From NCBI RefSeq assembly GCF_029227915.1, contig NC_079877.1, positions 10,046,001 to 10,110,000 on the forward strand: a stretch of DNA of 64,000 bases, given 5' to 3'. The DNA comes from Hydractinia symbiolongicarpus. Lineage: Eukaryota > Cnidaria > Hydrozoa > Anthoathecata > Hydractiniidae. The number at the start of each line of letters is the position of its first letter. Position 1 is the stretch's first letter. The translations under genes and the position numbers were made by a program. Shown one piece after another: positions 41,948 to 52,797 of this stretch. The notes below the pieces were generated by a model. The model did no database searches. It worked only from the letters and a program-made list of their open reading frames with translations, and was not told the DNA's origin.

Positions 41948-42156
41948 TTATGAATTAGCAGGAGGTACTAGTAATCTTTGATCAATCAATTCGTAATGAG
42001 GAATAAATTTTGTGGATTCCTCCACAACAGTGGGAGAAAGTTCATATCCAATCCAACTGTTTTCGGTCGAATGTACAGGAATTTCTTCATACGTAGGGGT
42101 GACAAAAAGGTCACTTAGGCTTGTGTATGTGACATTTTGTTGTTGTTCTTCATTTT
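41948..42156 (-). CDS. Ig-receptor gene 2, cytoplasmic tail exon with ITAM-like motif
   Basis: Acceptor AATCTTTGTTTTAG at 42157, then two bases and 69 codons ending in TAA at 41948-41950. It lacks an ATG, so gene finders working on ORFs miss it. The tail reads NEEQQQNVTYTSLSDLFVTP, then TYEEIPVHSTENSW, GYELSPTVVEES and HYELIDQRLLVPPANS. YTSL and YEEI are eight residues apart, fitting the ITAM consensus YxxL/I-x(6-12)-YxxL/I. VTYTSL also fits an ITIM, and YEEI is the classic Src-type SH2 ligand. A further YELI follows. Phase 1, compatible with the transmembrane exon donor at 45518. Predicted role: tyrosine-phosphorylation signalling inside the cell. Confidence 0.65.
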
Positions 42157-45086
42157 CTAAAACAAAGATTACTGTTTTTGAAGCATCAATGGTTTAAATA
42201 CAATTGTAGACAAAACTGTCGAGACAAAGGCATTTTTGATGATTGCTCAAATATGTACTAACGCATCAAATGGTCAATACTCCGCTCTAGGACGGCCCCT
42301 ACCCCCACAAAGTAAGTTTGAAATGCCTTAAGACACAGAAAAAATAGGTCACTATCAACATTGGCAATTGAGCTTTGACGAGTTAAAAATGCGGAAATAG
42401 ACTATGGAATTGCATGTCCTGACGAACATAAAAATTGGCTGTCTTGTCGCAATTTATTTTCACAAGGATTATAGCTGTACAAACTATTTGTGCTCTGCGG
42501 ATTTGGTACCGTTTTTTAAGTTATTTATTGAATTAAATATTTACACGGTATTATGAACAAACAAAAGCGAAGGAAAGGGCATGTGTTTTATATTATAGAA
42601 GTTTTTAAAAATTCATATGTGATGTGTTGTACAAAGAATATGTGAGCTATATGTTATTTTCAATATCTTCTAGAGGGTTCCAACCCTTACCTATTGATTA
42701 ACCAGTTGTCATAAGACAGGTATCATCATTGCAGCTTGCTGTTTTGTCACCTCATTTTCATTACACACAGTTGTTAACTATTTTATCAGAATGGATAAGC
42801 AAATGGGCAAAAATAAAACAATTGTGAAGGATGAAAGAGAAACTATTGTGTTTGTTTTGGTGCATCTAAATACACCCATTGAGGAATGTCTCAAAGACGC
42901 TGATACCCTATCTAACTAGAACTACTTGCCCATAGTTGTGAAACTGGCGCATGCATTGATTTCCACAACGCTCGTACCTAAGTTGGTGGCCTATATCAGG
43001 TAGGCCACGTTTAGGACTAAGCGTAGAAGACGTGGTCGTTTATCATACCGTAGGTAGGTCATAGCGCAATAGGAAGACAGGAAGTGGAAGGCGCTTTTTT
43101 GATACTGCTCAAGAACAGATAGATGAGTTGGTAACAGAAAAATGCACAACAAGGCTGTGTAATGTTACCACTGCATACTGCATAAGACCCAAGACATGTT
43201 GAACAGGGTCGTTGATCGTAGCCCCATTGCTTTAATTCTCGAACTGGCTCGTTACAACTCATATGTGTGCTTATGTGTGTCATACCCTTTCTAAAAGAAA
43301 AGATGAATGTCAAAAAGTATAACCTTAAGGTGAGGTACAAATCTAACAGGAATTCTGTCAGAGTGAGGTCAACTTTGTGCTGCATTGTGCTAATGAAGCT
43401 TAACGCATCTTTGCCAAGAAAATGGCGGCATGTTTGCTACTTATAAACACTATCTTTCAGTTCCACGTGTACTACCTTTGACGAATACCTGCACTGCTTG
43501 TACTACTGCGAGGCATCCTTGGAACAATCAAAGCGCTCATGCTTTTTATTGATAGTTCCAATCGGTGTAAGAAGCCTTACTTCACCTCTGCGTTTGCGTA
43601 GCGCGCATAGAAAAGGCTTTATGTGGGAACTACAGTAGTGTCACAATAACAGCCTTTTTTGCAGCCAAGACCTGCAGAAGGACTAAACAATGACATTGTA
43701 CCGACGGTAAAGGGAAGGGTAGAGGGAACATCCGTTGCTATGTCTTCTTATTTTCCGATGCTTAATTAAACTTGGTGGAAAGTTATCTCATAGCCTAAAA
43801 TACTGAGAGTTTCCGTAAGGTTTGGCGACGCATAAGCAATGCACAAAATGTAAACGTTTCTTGTTAAATGAAGAGCTAAGATTAGCATGTTGAAAAATAT
43901 GATTATATACTAGACGTTCAATAAATGAGCATCCGCTAAAGCCTAAGCAGAACTAAGGCTGTGAAATCACAAAAACAGTTCTGGGAAGATGCGCTAGTAA
44001 ACGCAGGAGCAACTTTGACATCGCAAAGTAACCCCATATATCGGTGCTTACCGACTCCAGGACCTTATGCTAGACCTACCTAAAACGAGTATAGGCGGCA
44101 CTCTCGCCAAATTATTAACGTCCGTCTAGCAATACGATGTACCGTAAAGTATCTTAACGTCCATTTGGGTGACATTTAACTGGTTCTAATAAATTCTAAG
44201 GACCATCTGTTTTAAAGTAGAAAAAGAGGTCTCACACTGCATTTAGATTTTTTAGAGGGTACAACCTCTACAAATTTAATTAAATAAGTTGTAAACTAGT
44301 TCCATCATTACGGCTTGCTGTTGTGTTATTACATCCCAGGAAAGCCCCCTTCTGGGTGCTCTCCTTGGATGCTGAGGACAAAGTTGACTGACTTGTTGGC
44401 TTGCAATCTATAGATAGGTGTTAAGTATAAAAATGATAGTAGGAGAAATATACTCCTTAAGGAAATAGACCTTTATTGTTTAAGGTAGAAAGAAGAAGAA
44501 GAAGCATAGTCTGTTTTTGCATTGGGTTTGTGCAACTGTATAGTTACATAATTGGCTTTTGGAATGCTTAAGTTGCTACTCCGTTTCATAACTGAAGACA
44601 AGTCAACAAGGAGTACCTCACTCAGGATCTGTCTATGACAAGCGATTGTTTCATTTTAGCTAAGTAGTTAAAAAAAGATCCAATACTATATACCAGATAT
44701 GCCTGAAATTCCCATAATCAAGTGGACAAGAAATAATAAAAAGAGTATGTCCACCATAGCGACTGTGCTGAAACAGTGTAACATAATTCCACAAACTGTC
44801 GTCACAGTCGAAATATTTTTGTTACCACTTTACATGGTAATAAAGTGGTGTTGAGGTAAAAAGGTGTTCTTATGTTTATGAAGTGGAATGGTTTTATTGT
44901 TTACTTTATTCTTCTTTATACCGTTATTTTTATTCTTCTGTATTTTATTTTTTTCACTTCTACATCAGATTAGTTTTGTTTTACTTCATCTTAACACCAG
45001 TCAATATTATGTTTTTGTTAGTGACCTATTTTAATTTATAGCTACCCTATTTTACTGAGGAATTCCCAAATCAACAATTTAATTTA
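42157..45086. other. Large intron of Ig-receptor gene 2, no gene recognised
   Basis: About 2.9 kb of AT-rich sequence between the transmembrane and tail exons. An additional small exon cannot be excluded. The open frame at 43059-43385 has no recognisable features. Confidence 0.4.
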
Positions 45087-45232
45087 CTAGTCGTTAGCCC
45101 GTGGAAAAATCCACGGGTTCGCCAGTCCTTTTTGTACCGCATTGCGTGCGGCTGGTTAACTGCGCATCTAAGCTACCATTTTGCGTGACAGACAGACGGA
45201 CGGACAGGCATACACGGGTATTATAATGTACA
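45087..45232 (-). repeat. Short Helitron-like (HINE-type) repeat, copy a
   Basis: Minus strand: TATAATACCCGTG near the 5' side, the hairpin CCCGTGGATTTTTCCACGGG, then CTAACGACTAG followed by T at 45086. It is directly preceded by copy b. Confidence 0.6.
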
Positions 45233-45407
45233 CTAGTCGTTAGCCCGAGGAAAAATCCACGGGTTCGCCCGTCCTTTAAATTTACCCGTCGCAACAAAGT
45301 GGACAAAAATAAATCGCATTTGATATTTGTGTTTCCGTAACATCATTTTCTAACTCAGCAGGGGTCCGCACAGAGACAGACAGACGGAATACGGCTATTA
45401 TTAAAGA
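45233..45407 (-). repeat. Short Helitron-like (HINE-type) repeat, copy b
   Basis: Minus strand: TCTTTAATAATAGCCG at the 5' end (45407), a hairpin CCCGTGGATTTTTCCTCGGG near the 3' end, then CTAACGACTAG ending at 45233, immediately followed by copy a. Head-to-tail arrangement. Confidence 0.6.
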
Positions 45408-45517
45408 GATTTGTCCTAAAGGTAGTTTCATTTGAAGTAGGCATATTAAAGAATTTGAACATGGTTTTACTTTTAACACGATCACATAGTCAATTAATAA
45501 ACATTACGAGCACCTAC

Positions 45518-45649
45518 CTCGTAAGAAATTTCTTCTGGATAAATATATAAACAATAAAATGATAATTATGAAAGACAGAACTGATAAAACGACAAGAATA
45601 TAAAACTTTAATTGCTTCTTGTTTGAGGTTTCATGACTGTGTCCTGGCC
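45518..45649 (-). CDS. Ig-receptor gene 2, transmembrane exon
   Basis: Acceptor ATTATTTCTAG at 45650 and donor ACGAG/gtaggt at 45518; 132 bp, phase 1-1. It encodes a short hydrophilic lead (PGHSHETSNKKQLK), a membrane helix of about 22 residues (FYILVVLSVLSFIIIILLFI) and a basic stop-transfer (SRRNFLR). No ATG, so it is not seen as an ORF. The donor matches that of the transmembrane exon of gene 1 (20390). Joins in frame to the stalk exons upstream and the tail exon downstream. Confidence 0.65.
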
Positions 45650-45846
45650 CTAGAAATAATAAACCAAATGGAATCAAAGTGATCTATCGTTGCCCTTCAT
45701 CAAGAACAAAATGTCTTGTCTCATGAAAGAGAAGTGATAAAGCAACTTTAGCGTACATTACAGAGTTTTCGGAATGTTGGTATTAGTGGATATTTCTCTT
45801 TTTTAGTGTTTTAAAAGTACAAAAATATAAACATTAAATGTCTTAC

Positions 45847-45912
45847 TTGGAAATGTGGTAAGTACACTCTCGCTTATTTTTTGAGATAAATGTTTCCATT
45901 TCAAAGTGTTTT
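45847..45912 (-). CDS. Ig-receptor gene 2, stalk exon 7 (last before membrane exon)
   Basis: Acceptor ATACTTTAG, donor CCAA/gtaaga, 66 bp, phase 1-1. Encodes NTLKWKHLSQKISESVLTTF. Same layout as the other stalk exons: Asn-Thr-Leu-x-Trp-Lys start and a Thr-rich end. Confidence 0.6.
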
Positions 45913-46052
45913 CTAAAGTATATAAGTTTATAGATTAAAATGTATAACGATTTTCACGTACACTTTCGCTTATTTTTTGAGATGAATGTTTCCATTTCAA
46001 AGTGTTTTCTAAAGTATATAAGTTTATAGATTAAAATGTATAACGATTTTCA
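45861..46052. repeat. 96-bp tandem duplication carrying a stalk exon
   Basis: Two units (about 45861-45956 and 45957-46052) over 95% identical duplicate the 5' part of the stalk exon at 45847-45912 and its upstream intron. Confidence 0.8.
45958..46008 (-). CDS. Ig-receptor gene 2, duplicated stalk exon 6 with a new donor
   Basis: The duplication unit lacks the original donor. A cryptic donor GTAC/gtgaaa would end the exon after 51 bp and still keep phase 1-1 (NTLKWKHSSQKISESV). Whether it is used cannot be told from sequence; skipping would also keep the frame. Confidence 0.4.
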
Positions 46053-46084
46053 CAATAAAAAAGGTTTTATCCAACCCATCTTAC

Positions 46085-46156
46085 CTAAAGTCATAGTTGT
46101 GGTAAATGATCTTTGACTTATGATCCGAGACGTATCTTTCCATGCTAATGTGTTAT
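46085..46156 (-). CDS. Ig-receptor gene 2, stalk exon 5
   Basis: Acceptor TTATTATTAG, donor TTTAG/gtaaga, 72 bp, phase 1-1. Encodes NTLAWKDTSRIISQRSFTTT then MTL. Thr-rich extracellular stalk segment. Confidence 0.6.
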
Positions 46157-46272
46157 CTAATAATAAAGGGGAACTTGTTTAATAATTTCTAAGAAGAAGT
46201 CAGATTCGGAGAGGCTCATAGATAAAAAAAGAAATTTCTCGAAAAAAAAAAAGTTGGTCCAGTTCATCTTAC

Positions 46273-46343
46273 TTAGAGTTAACTTGTGGTAAGTGGATTT
46301 TTGCTTACATTTCAAGAAGAACTTTTCCACACCAATTTGTTTT
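46273..46343 (-). pseudogene. Degenerate stalk exon
   Basis: Sequence matches the stalk exons, but the acceptor AG is lost (TTAT), the length is 71 bp (one base short), and a stop appears in the expected frame. The donor AA/gtaaga is kept. Probably skipped. Confidence 0.55.
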
Positions 46344-46470
46344 ATAAGCTGTATAAAAGTGGGAAGGATTAAAAGTTTGCTGTATAACATTAAATCTATA
46401 TTTATAAGGTGTATATTTTGAAATAAAATATATTTTCAGAATAGAAAAAGTTAAATCCAACTTATCTTAC

Positions 46471-46542
46471 TTAAATTTACGCTTGCGGTAAGTGAGTTTT
46501 TGCTCATAGTTCGAAAAGAACCTTTCCATAGGAATGTGTTTC
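46471..46542 (-). CDS. Ig-receptor gene 2, stalk exon 4
   Basis: Acceptor ATATACACTAG, donor TTTAA/gtaaga, 72 bp, phase 1-1. Encodes NTFLWKGSFRTMSKNSLTAS then VNL. Last stalk exon on this side of the transposon stack. Confidence 0.6.
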
Positions 46543-47097
46543 CTAGTGTATATAAATCAATAAAAAAATTAAAGAAATAAAAAAGAAAGAAAGTTATTGT
46601 ACATAACGGTATATTTAAACTGAACATTTACCAAGAGAAATTCTAGGCATAATAGAAGTTGCATTCCGACCAAAACCAAGCTAAGAATCAAGAGAGAGAA
46701 AATTTGTGTGCACTTCGGTTACGGACCTCGAGAACACATCAAAAACTATAATGGCGGTTCAAGGTGCGATCCCGTGGCTCGGATATCATTTTTTGCAACA
46801 AAGATGCTAACTCCAATTGTAAATTGTGTGCGCCATTTCCACCTATTAAATGATGATATGGGAACAACAATCTGGACTGGTAAATCCTCAAATGTGAGTT
46901 TGTGTGTAATGCCGATGTTCATTACACAAAAGACTTACAAAAGATCTGCTCCTAATTTTTATCTTATTTTAACTCTTTTTGTTGCTATGTTGACTTTGCG
47001 CTAGTGCACAAAATCCCCATACATACGGCCGCACCTCTTGATTCTTCGCCTTGGATGAAGTCAAAATAATAATTAAAGAGGTATATTTTTATAAATA
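46543..47097. other. Intron sequence left of the transposon stack
   Basis: No supported gene. A possible stalk-exon relic ending SIMPRISL lies at 46632-46680 with a donor, but its start phase does not fit. Confidence 0.35.
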
Positions 47098-47498
47098 CAG
47101 TAGATGTCCGTTAATTCGAACACGCAAGGGACTGAATTATTTGTTTCGAATTAATGAATGTTCGGATTATCGGAAGTTCAGAAAAAACAAGAATGTTAAT
47201 AAACGTTTACAGGTTTTATGCTAATATAACTTTATTACAACTTTGCTACAACATTTTATAGAAATCTTTAATGTTGTTTGCTTAGCGATGGGCGAGGCCC
47301 CCAAATTCCTTGTAAACTATATTTTATTTGATTAGTTATTATATATTTATTCATTAAAAATAATTACAATATAATTAAAATTAAAATATAAATAGACTAA
47401 GGTTAAAGTAAAACTTTATTGTCAAAGGCTATAAGTCACACGAGTGTTTGACTGAATAGAAGAGAAGTGTGCATTGGTGACTAAACAAAATAAAAACT

Positions 47499-47735
47499 TT
47501 ATATTCTGGCATCTACACAGGCAAGATCAAAATCATTCACCACCTCTGTGTGCAACTTGGTATTTAAGGATCTGGAAATTCTAAGGCAAAGCAAAGCAGA
47601 TTTCATTATTACGAAGGAGAGTTTACATCTCATCCAAGTCATTATCTTATCGTATTGTTCGCCGGATTTCTGTGAAATTTTTTCTGCGAGAAATTTGTGA
47701 AATACAGAACATTCTTTACAGATAAAAAAACTCAC
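47499..47735 (-). pseudogene. C-terminal end of the R2-like RT protein, separated by LINE insertion
   Basis: ECSVFHKFLAEKISQKSGEQ, YDKIMTWMRCKLSFVIMKSA, LLCLRISRS. This continues the protein that breaks off at GMSK (52798) on the far side of the LINE. It ends with a stop at 47499. Confidence 0.55.
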
Positions 47736-48000
47736 ACTGTTTCTAGGTCCCTGAGTTTAAGGTCCCTGAGTTTAAGTTTAAGGGAAAAGTATAACTAACA
47801 AAGAGAGTCAAAAGGTATATAAGACAGCACGGTGAAGGCTGTACCAATCCGGTAAACCAGCCCTACCAGTTTAACACTTGCTGTGAAAGTGAGAAATTAT
47901 AACCGGAAAGGCTGTAACCGGTAATCAGCCCTACCAGCTTATTAACATTTGCTGTGAAGTTTTTGGTTAGAGTTGAATTGGTGAGCTTTGTCCTTAAACT

Positions 48001-48660
48001 ATGTCTGCTTTCAAATCTAAATGTGAAATACCAGCTCGACGAGAAAATAGACCAACCTGGTATAAAACTCACGTAAAGCTGAATGAAATTTTGAAGAGTC
48101 GTAAACCCGAAGTAATTTTAATTGGTGACTCCCTTGTGTCTAATTTGTCAAGGTGCAATGCTGTATGGGACAACTACTTCACACCACTCAATACCACCAA
48201 CCTTGGTATTGGTGGGGACAAGGTAGAAAATGTATTATGGCGAGCTTTAAATACCAACCTTCCATCATCCTGTAAGACTGTAGTCATTCTTTGTGGTACC
48301 AACAACCTACATAACAGTGTACCTAAAGACATTGCGGATGGTGTAACATCTATAGGTATCTCGCTTCGTAAGAAAAAAGCAAACTTGAGGATTATTGTGT
48401 GTGGAATTCTACCTCGTGATTTCCATATTTCTAACTTATGGAGAAAAATAGATGATGTCAACTGTTCTTTGAGTAAAATTTGTACAAAGAAAAACCTTGA
48501 GTTTTTAATGCCAGAAACGGATTGGGTATGTAGAGACAATACTCTAAATATGTCTCTGTACTATGGGGATTGCTTACATCTAGTCAAGAAAGGTAATGAA
48601 AAGTTGGCCTTATCTATTACTTCGGCCATCAAGATAAACGCTAGTAGGATAAATGTTTGA
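48001..48660 (+). CDS. LINE ORF1: SGNH/GDSL-type esterase, 219 aa
   Basis: Intact frame. Block I is VILIGDSLVSNLSR (nucleophile Ser), block II is a Gly in GIGGDKVENVLW, block III is CGTNNL (Asn), and block V is YYGDCLHLVKKGNEKLA (Asp and His). Esterase ORF1 proteins are known in CR1-clade LINEs, where they are thought to act on lipids or membranes or as RNA chaperone partners. The start ATG 48001 gives the expected length. Confidence 0.8.
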   Translation: MSAFKSKCEIPARRENRPTWYKTHVKLNEILKSRKPEVILIGDSLVSNLSRCNAVWDNYFTPLNTTNLGIGGDKVENVLWRALNTNLPSSCKTVVILCGTNNLHNSVPKDIADGVTSIGISLRKKKANLRIIVCGILPRDFHISNLWRKIDDVNCSLSKICTKKNLEFLMPETDWVCRDNTLNMSLYYGDCLHLVKKGNEKLALSITSAIKINASRINV

Positions 48661-48684
48661 ACTAGTGAACATAACTGTAAAAAG

Positions 48685-48978
48685 ATGAACAATACAACCA
48701 AAATACCATTTATATTTCATGAATGTGATTATGTTCATCAACCTCCAGTAAGTGCACAAACTGAAATTCCTATTAGAAACGAAAAAAGGCTGAAAAAGAA
48801 ACGCGAAAAAACAGTAAAACTAAAAACTGTGAAACGAAAAACTAGTGAACCTACTCGTAAAAAGGTACCAACAACGACAAGTAATACGGAACTTAACAAC
48901 TTGTTTCGTGATAAATTAACACAAGGTAAAAGGAAAACGCAAACCAAAATTTTAATTTTCATTTATTTTTTAACATAA
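48685..48978 (+). other. Short basic open frame between LINE ORFs
   Basis: 97 codons, strongly Lys/Thr-rich (RLKKKREKTVKLKTVKRKTS). It may be part of the LINE inter-ORF region or a linker. No domain recognised. Confidence 0.3.
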
Positions 48979-49254
48979 TTTTCTGTTTGTTTTTTATTAA
49001 CTGTTCAATTTCAATTTTGAAAATATTAAGCCTGAATTTGTAAATAGCACTATATTAAATAGTAAGACAATTTTACCTGTTCATAAATTATTATTCTCAC
49101 CTTTTTATATTTATAATCAAACCTTTGACGGTTTGAAAGGAGAAAAAACAGTATTAACCTGCAGAAAGAACTGGCCAATAACAATGCAAACATCTACATT
49201 CCTGAAAATATTTTTATATTTTTCGTCTTCATCATAGTTAACTTTCTTAAAGTT

Positions 49255-52200
49255 ATGAGCTGTAGAAAGAGAAACTTATTGCTTGCATCAGCTGGTTGTT
49301 TCTTTCGAATTGCCATAGTTACACTTGTTGTACATAGTTATCACAATGAAGTTTGTAAATACTCCAAACTTGAGCGTTGTAACAAATCATCTTTCTTCGT
49401 GCCTGAATCTGTAGCTCTTTGTAACGAAATTACTAATAAGAACTTAGAAACTAACATCAAGTACTATATGTTGTCTTTTCTTGTTTTAAGCAGGAAAAAC
49501 CAGACAAACTATCTTTGTTCATTGATTCTTCTTTCTGGTGACATAAGTCTAAACCCTGGCCCTCCTGTGGATATGACAACTGTGAATGAGGACTGGAACG
49601 TGTTCAAGAAGCGAGGGTTTCATATGGCTCATGTCAACATTAATTCGCTTTTACCTAAAATTGATGAACTTAGCGTTCTCAACTAAAATAGCTATTATTG
49701 GTATAACAGAATCTAAACTAGATAATACTGTAACAGATTCTGAGGTATCTATTGAAGGCTATAACCTCCTTAGATGTGACAGAAACAGGCATGGAGGAGG
49801 TGTTGCTTGCTTTATTAGAAATGATATTTGTTACAATTCTCATAAGCGACTTTCAGAAAATTTGGAATGTGTCATGTTTGATGCTTTATTTCCTAAAACA
49901 AAGCCTTTCACTGTTGGAGTGTTTTACAGACCACCAGATCAAAATAATTTTGTCAATAATATTTCAGATGAATTTACTACATTAGATTTTGATGAGAAAG
50001 AATTCTATCTCTTGGGAGACTTTAATATCAATACTCTTTGTAATGGTAGAAGTATTTTTAAAATGAATAAGACAGCACTTAAGAGTGATCATGTCTCTGG
50101 ATTGCAAAAGCAATATGTAGAATTTTGTTCGCTTTATGGCCTTAAACAATTGATTGTTGAGCCTACAAGGGTAACTTGTGCTACTGCAACAGTTATTGAC
50201 CACTTTTTAGCAAATTGTGTTGGTAAAGTTTCTCAAAGTGGAGTTTTAAATGTTGGACTATCAGATCACCAAGTGATTTTCTGCACCAGAAAAGTCAAAA
50301 AAGTCAAGTTTCATACCCACAAACATATCAAATTTCGATCTTTTAAAAACTACACAAAGGAACAGTATCAGGGTCTCCTAAGGGATACAAACTTTCCAAA
50401 TTATAATGAGTTCACGGCCTACTCTGATTTTTTGACAAAACTAATGTCAGTAATAGATACTATAGCACCTACTAAAGAGGCCAGAATTAAATGCAACTCC
50501 CAGGAATGGTTTGATGGTGAGATTGCAGACAAGATTGCTACTAGAGATAAACTTTTTAAAAAGTTTAAGAAGTCAAAATTACAAATTGATTCTGACCTCT
50601 GGAATGAAGCAAAAAGTAATGTGCAAAATTTGATCAATAAAAAGTAAAAAGAATACTATAAAAACAAAATAACAGAAAACACAGGCAAGCCTAAGGAACT
50701 ATGGAAGACTTTAAAGTCTATGGGACTTGACAACTCAAAGAAGTCAGATCCGAACTACTGTCTAAAGGATGAGGATGCCTTACATTTTGATACAAAATCA
50801 AAACTAGAGATATTTAAGAACTTTTTCTCTGGTCTAGCAGATGGGCTGCTTCAAAATCTTCCTAAGCCCTCAAATAGATTTGGGATAAATGCTGTCATCT
50901 CATATTACAAATCGCTAAACATTGGAAAAAAGATATTCAATTTTCAGCAAGTCTTAGAAGAAGATGTGCTGAATTTGCTGAATGATACTAGTACAACAAA
51001 AGCACCAGGACTTGATACTATATCTGGAATTTTCTTGAAGGATGGTGCTGATGTTCTCTGCAGACCAATAACTCAATTATGTAATCTTTCTATCTCACTG
51101 TCATCTTTCCCTAGTGAATGTAACATAGCTAAACTTAAGCCACTATATAAGAAGGGATCAAGAACTGATCCAAAGAATTACCGCCCTATATCTTTGCTTC
51201 CTCTTTTTTCTAAAATTATTGAAAGAGTGGTCCATAACCAAACACAAGCTTTCTTAGACGAAAACAATATATTATTTAAATTTCAGTCTGGCTTTAGAAG
51301 CTGTCATTCAACAGATTTTTGTCTATCATATATACATGACAAAATTTCAAAAGGTTTTGATGCAGGCTTGCTGTCTGGTATGATCCTCATTGACCTACAA
51401 AAAGCTTTCGATACCATCAACCACTCCATACTTTTGGAAAAATTAGGAACTCTTGGATTTTCAAATGAAGTAATTCTTTGGTTCAGGTCTTACCTTGCAA
51501 ATAGAACATTTTGTGTGTCAATAGATAACTTATCATCTAATCCAGGTAAACTGGAATGTGGTGTTCCCCAAGGTTCTATCTTGGGTCCACTTCTGTTCTT
51601 ACTTTATGTAAACGATATGCCACAAGCTTTAATACAATGTGATCTTTTTCTCTACGCAGATGATTCATGTCTCTTATTTCAACACAAAGACATAACTGAG
51701 ATGGAAAATGCTCTTAAAACAGACTTCAGTAATTTATGTGATTGGTTTGTGGACAACAAACTCAGCATACACTTTGGTGAAGATAAAACTAAGTCTATTC
51801 TTTTTGCCTCCAGGGGAAAAATTAAGAAAGCAGAAAAACTTAATATTTCCTACAATGGAGTAGAAATCAAGCAGCATACGAAAGTTGAATATCTTGGTTG
51901 CATCTTTGACCAATCACTGTCTAGTGAGTCAATGGCCTTACATGTGATTAACAAAATTAATGGCAAAATTAAATTTCTTTATCGTCAAAGCTCATTTTTG
52001 AACAAGGATCTGCGACGACTTCTCTTTAACTCTTTAATTCAACCACATTTCGACTATGCCAGTACTGTGTGGTATCCAAACCTGACAAAAGTTTTAAAAA
52101 AGAAGCTCCAGGTTGCTCAAAACAAATGTGTTCGCTTCTGTTTACAAAAAAGTAACAGATCACATGTAGGTGCTACGGATTTTAAGGAAATAAATTGGCT

Positions 52201-52525
52201 ACCAGTTGGCGAAAGGTTTAAAGTATGCGTAAACAATCATGCATATAAATTTTTTTAGAAAAAATGTCCTCTGTACATGTCTGATGTATTTATTCCATCA
52301 AGTCATAGAAGAGCTTCGACTCGTTCATCATTCCAGAGGCTTGAACAATCTTGTGTAAAAACATCCCAAGGTCAACAGTGTCTTTCCTACCTTGGACCCT
52401 CCTTATGGAATACTCTTCCTGAGGGTCTTAAAAGATCTAGTACTACAAACAGTTTTAAACACAACCTAAAAAAGCACTATTTTGATGTTATAACGAGAAG
52501 GGACTCAGATGATTTTGTGAATTAA
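49255..52525 (+). pseudogene. LINE ORF2: 2A-like peptide, AP endonuclease, reverse transcriptase
   Basis: Open 49255-49686 has a hydrophobic start and a 2A-like ribosome-skipping motif, LILLSGDISLNPGP (about 49522-49563; canonical Glu before xNPGP is Ser). The endonuclease starts HMAHVNINSLLPKID; a frameshift at about 49670 leads to IIGITESKLD and YRPPDQ and LLGDFNI. The frame then continues with one TAA at 50645-50647 and one TAG at 52256-52258. The RT has the motifs KNYRPISLLPLFSKIIERVV, LIDLQKAFDTINH, GVPQGSILGPLLFLLYVND and FLYADDSCLLF. The C-terminal part is open to 52525. Reverse transcription at nicked target DNA is its known role. Confidence 0.85.
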
Positions 52526-52797
52526 ATTCATATGATCTTTTGATAATCCTTTTGTTTTCGTTTTGCTTATCTTTTTTTCTATAAGGGTAGAAATGGACCA
52601 CAATGGAAATCTCGCCTTGGCTTGTTTTGTGCTATCCAGCCATCAAACATATCAACACTCAGGAAAGTTGCATTTAATTTTTTTTATATTTTTTATGATA
52701 CATTTTAATAATATATATAGTTTATTATTTTATTTATTTGTTTTCAATTTTTCTCTGTAAATATTTTTAACGATTTTATAATGATGGCAAATATAAC

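Larger units (their letters stand above)
47745..52790 (+). mobile_element. CR1-like LINE
   Basis: The 5' UTR has two imperfect repeats built on GGCTGTA...CAGCCCTACCAG...TTGCTGTGAA. ORF1 is an SGNH esterase and ORF2 has an endonuclease and a reverse transcriptase, ending in an AT-rich 3' UTR near 52790. Both sides are flanked by pieces of one R2-like RT gene, so the LINE inserted into it. ORF2 has one frameshift and two premature stops. Confidence 0.75.

Noticed and set aside
43059-43385. Minus-strand 108-codon open frame in the large intron
   Set aside because: Odd composition, no motif and no neighbouring support; probably chance.
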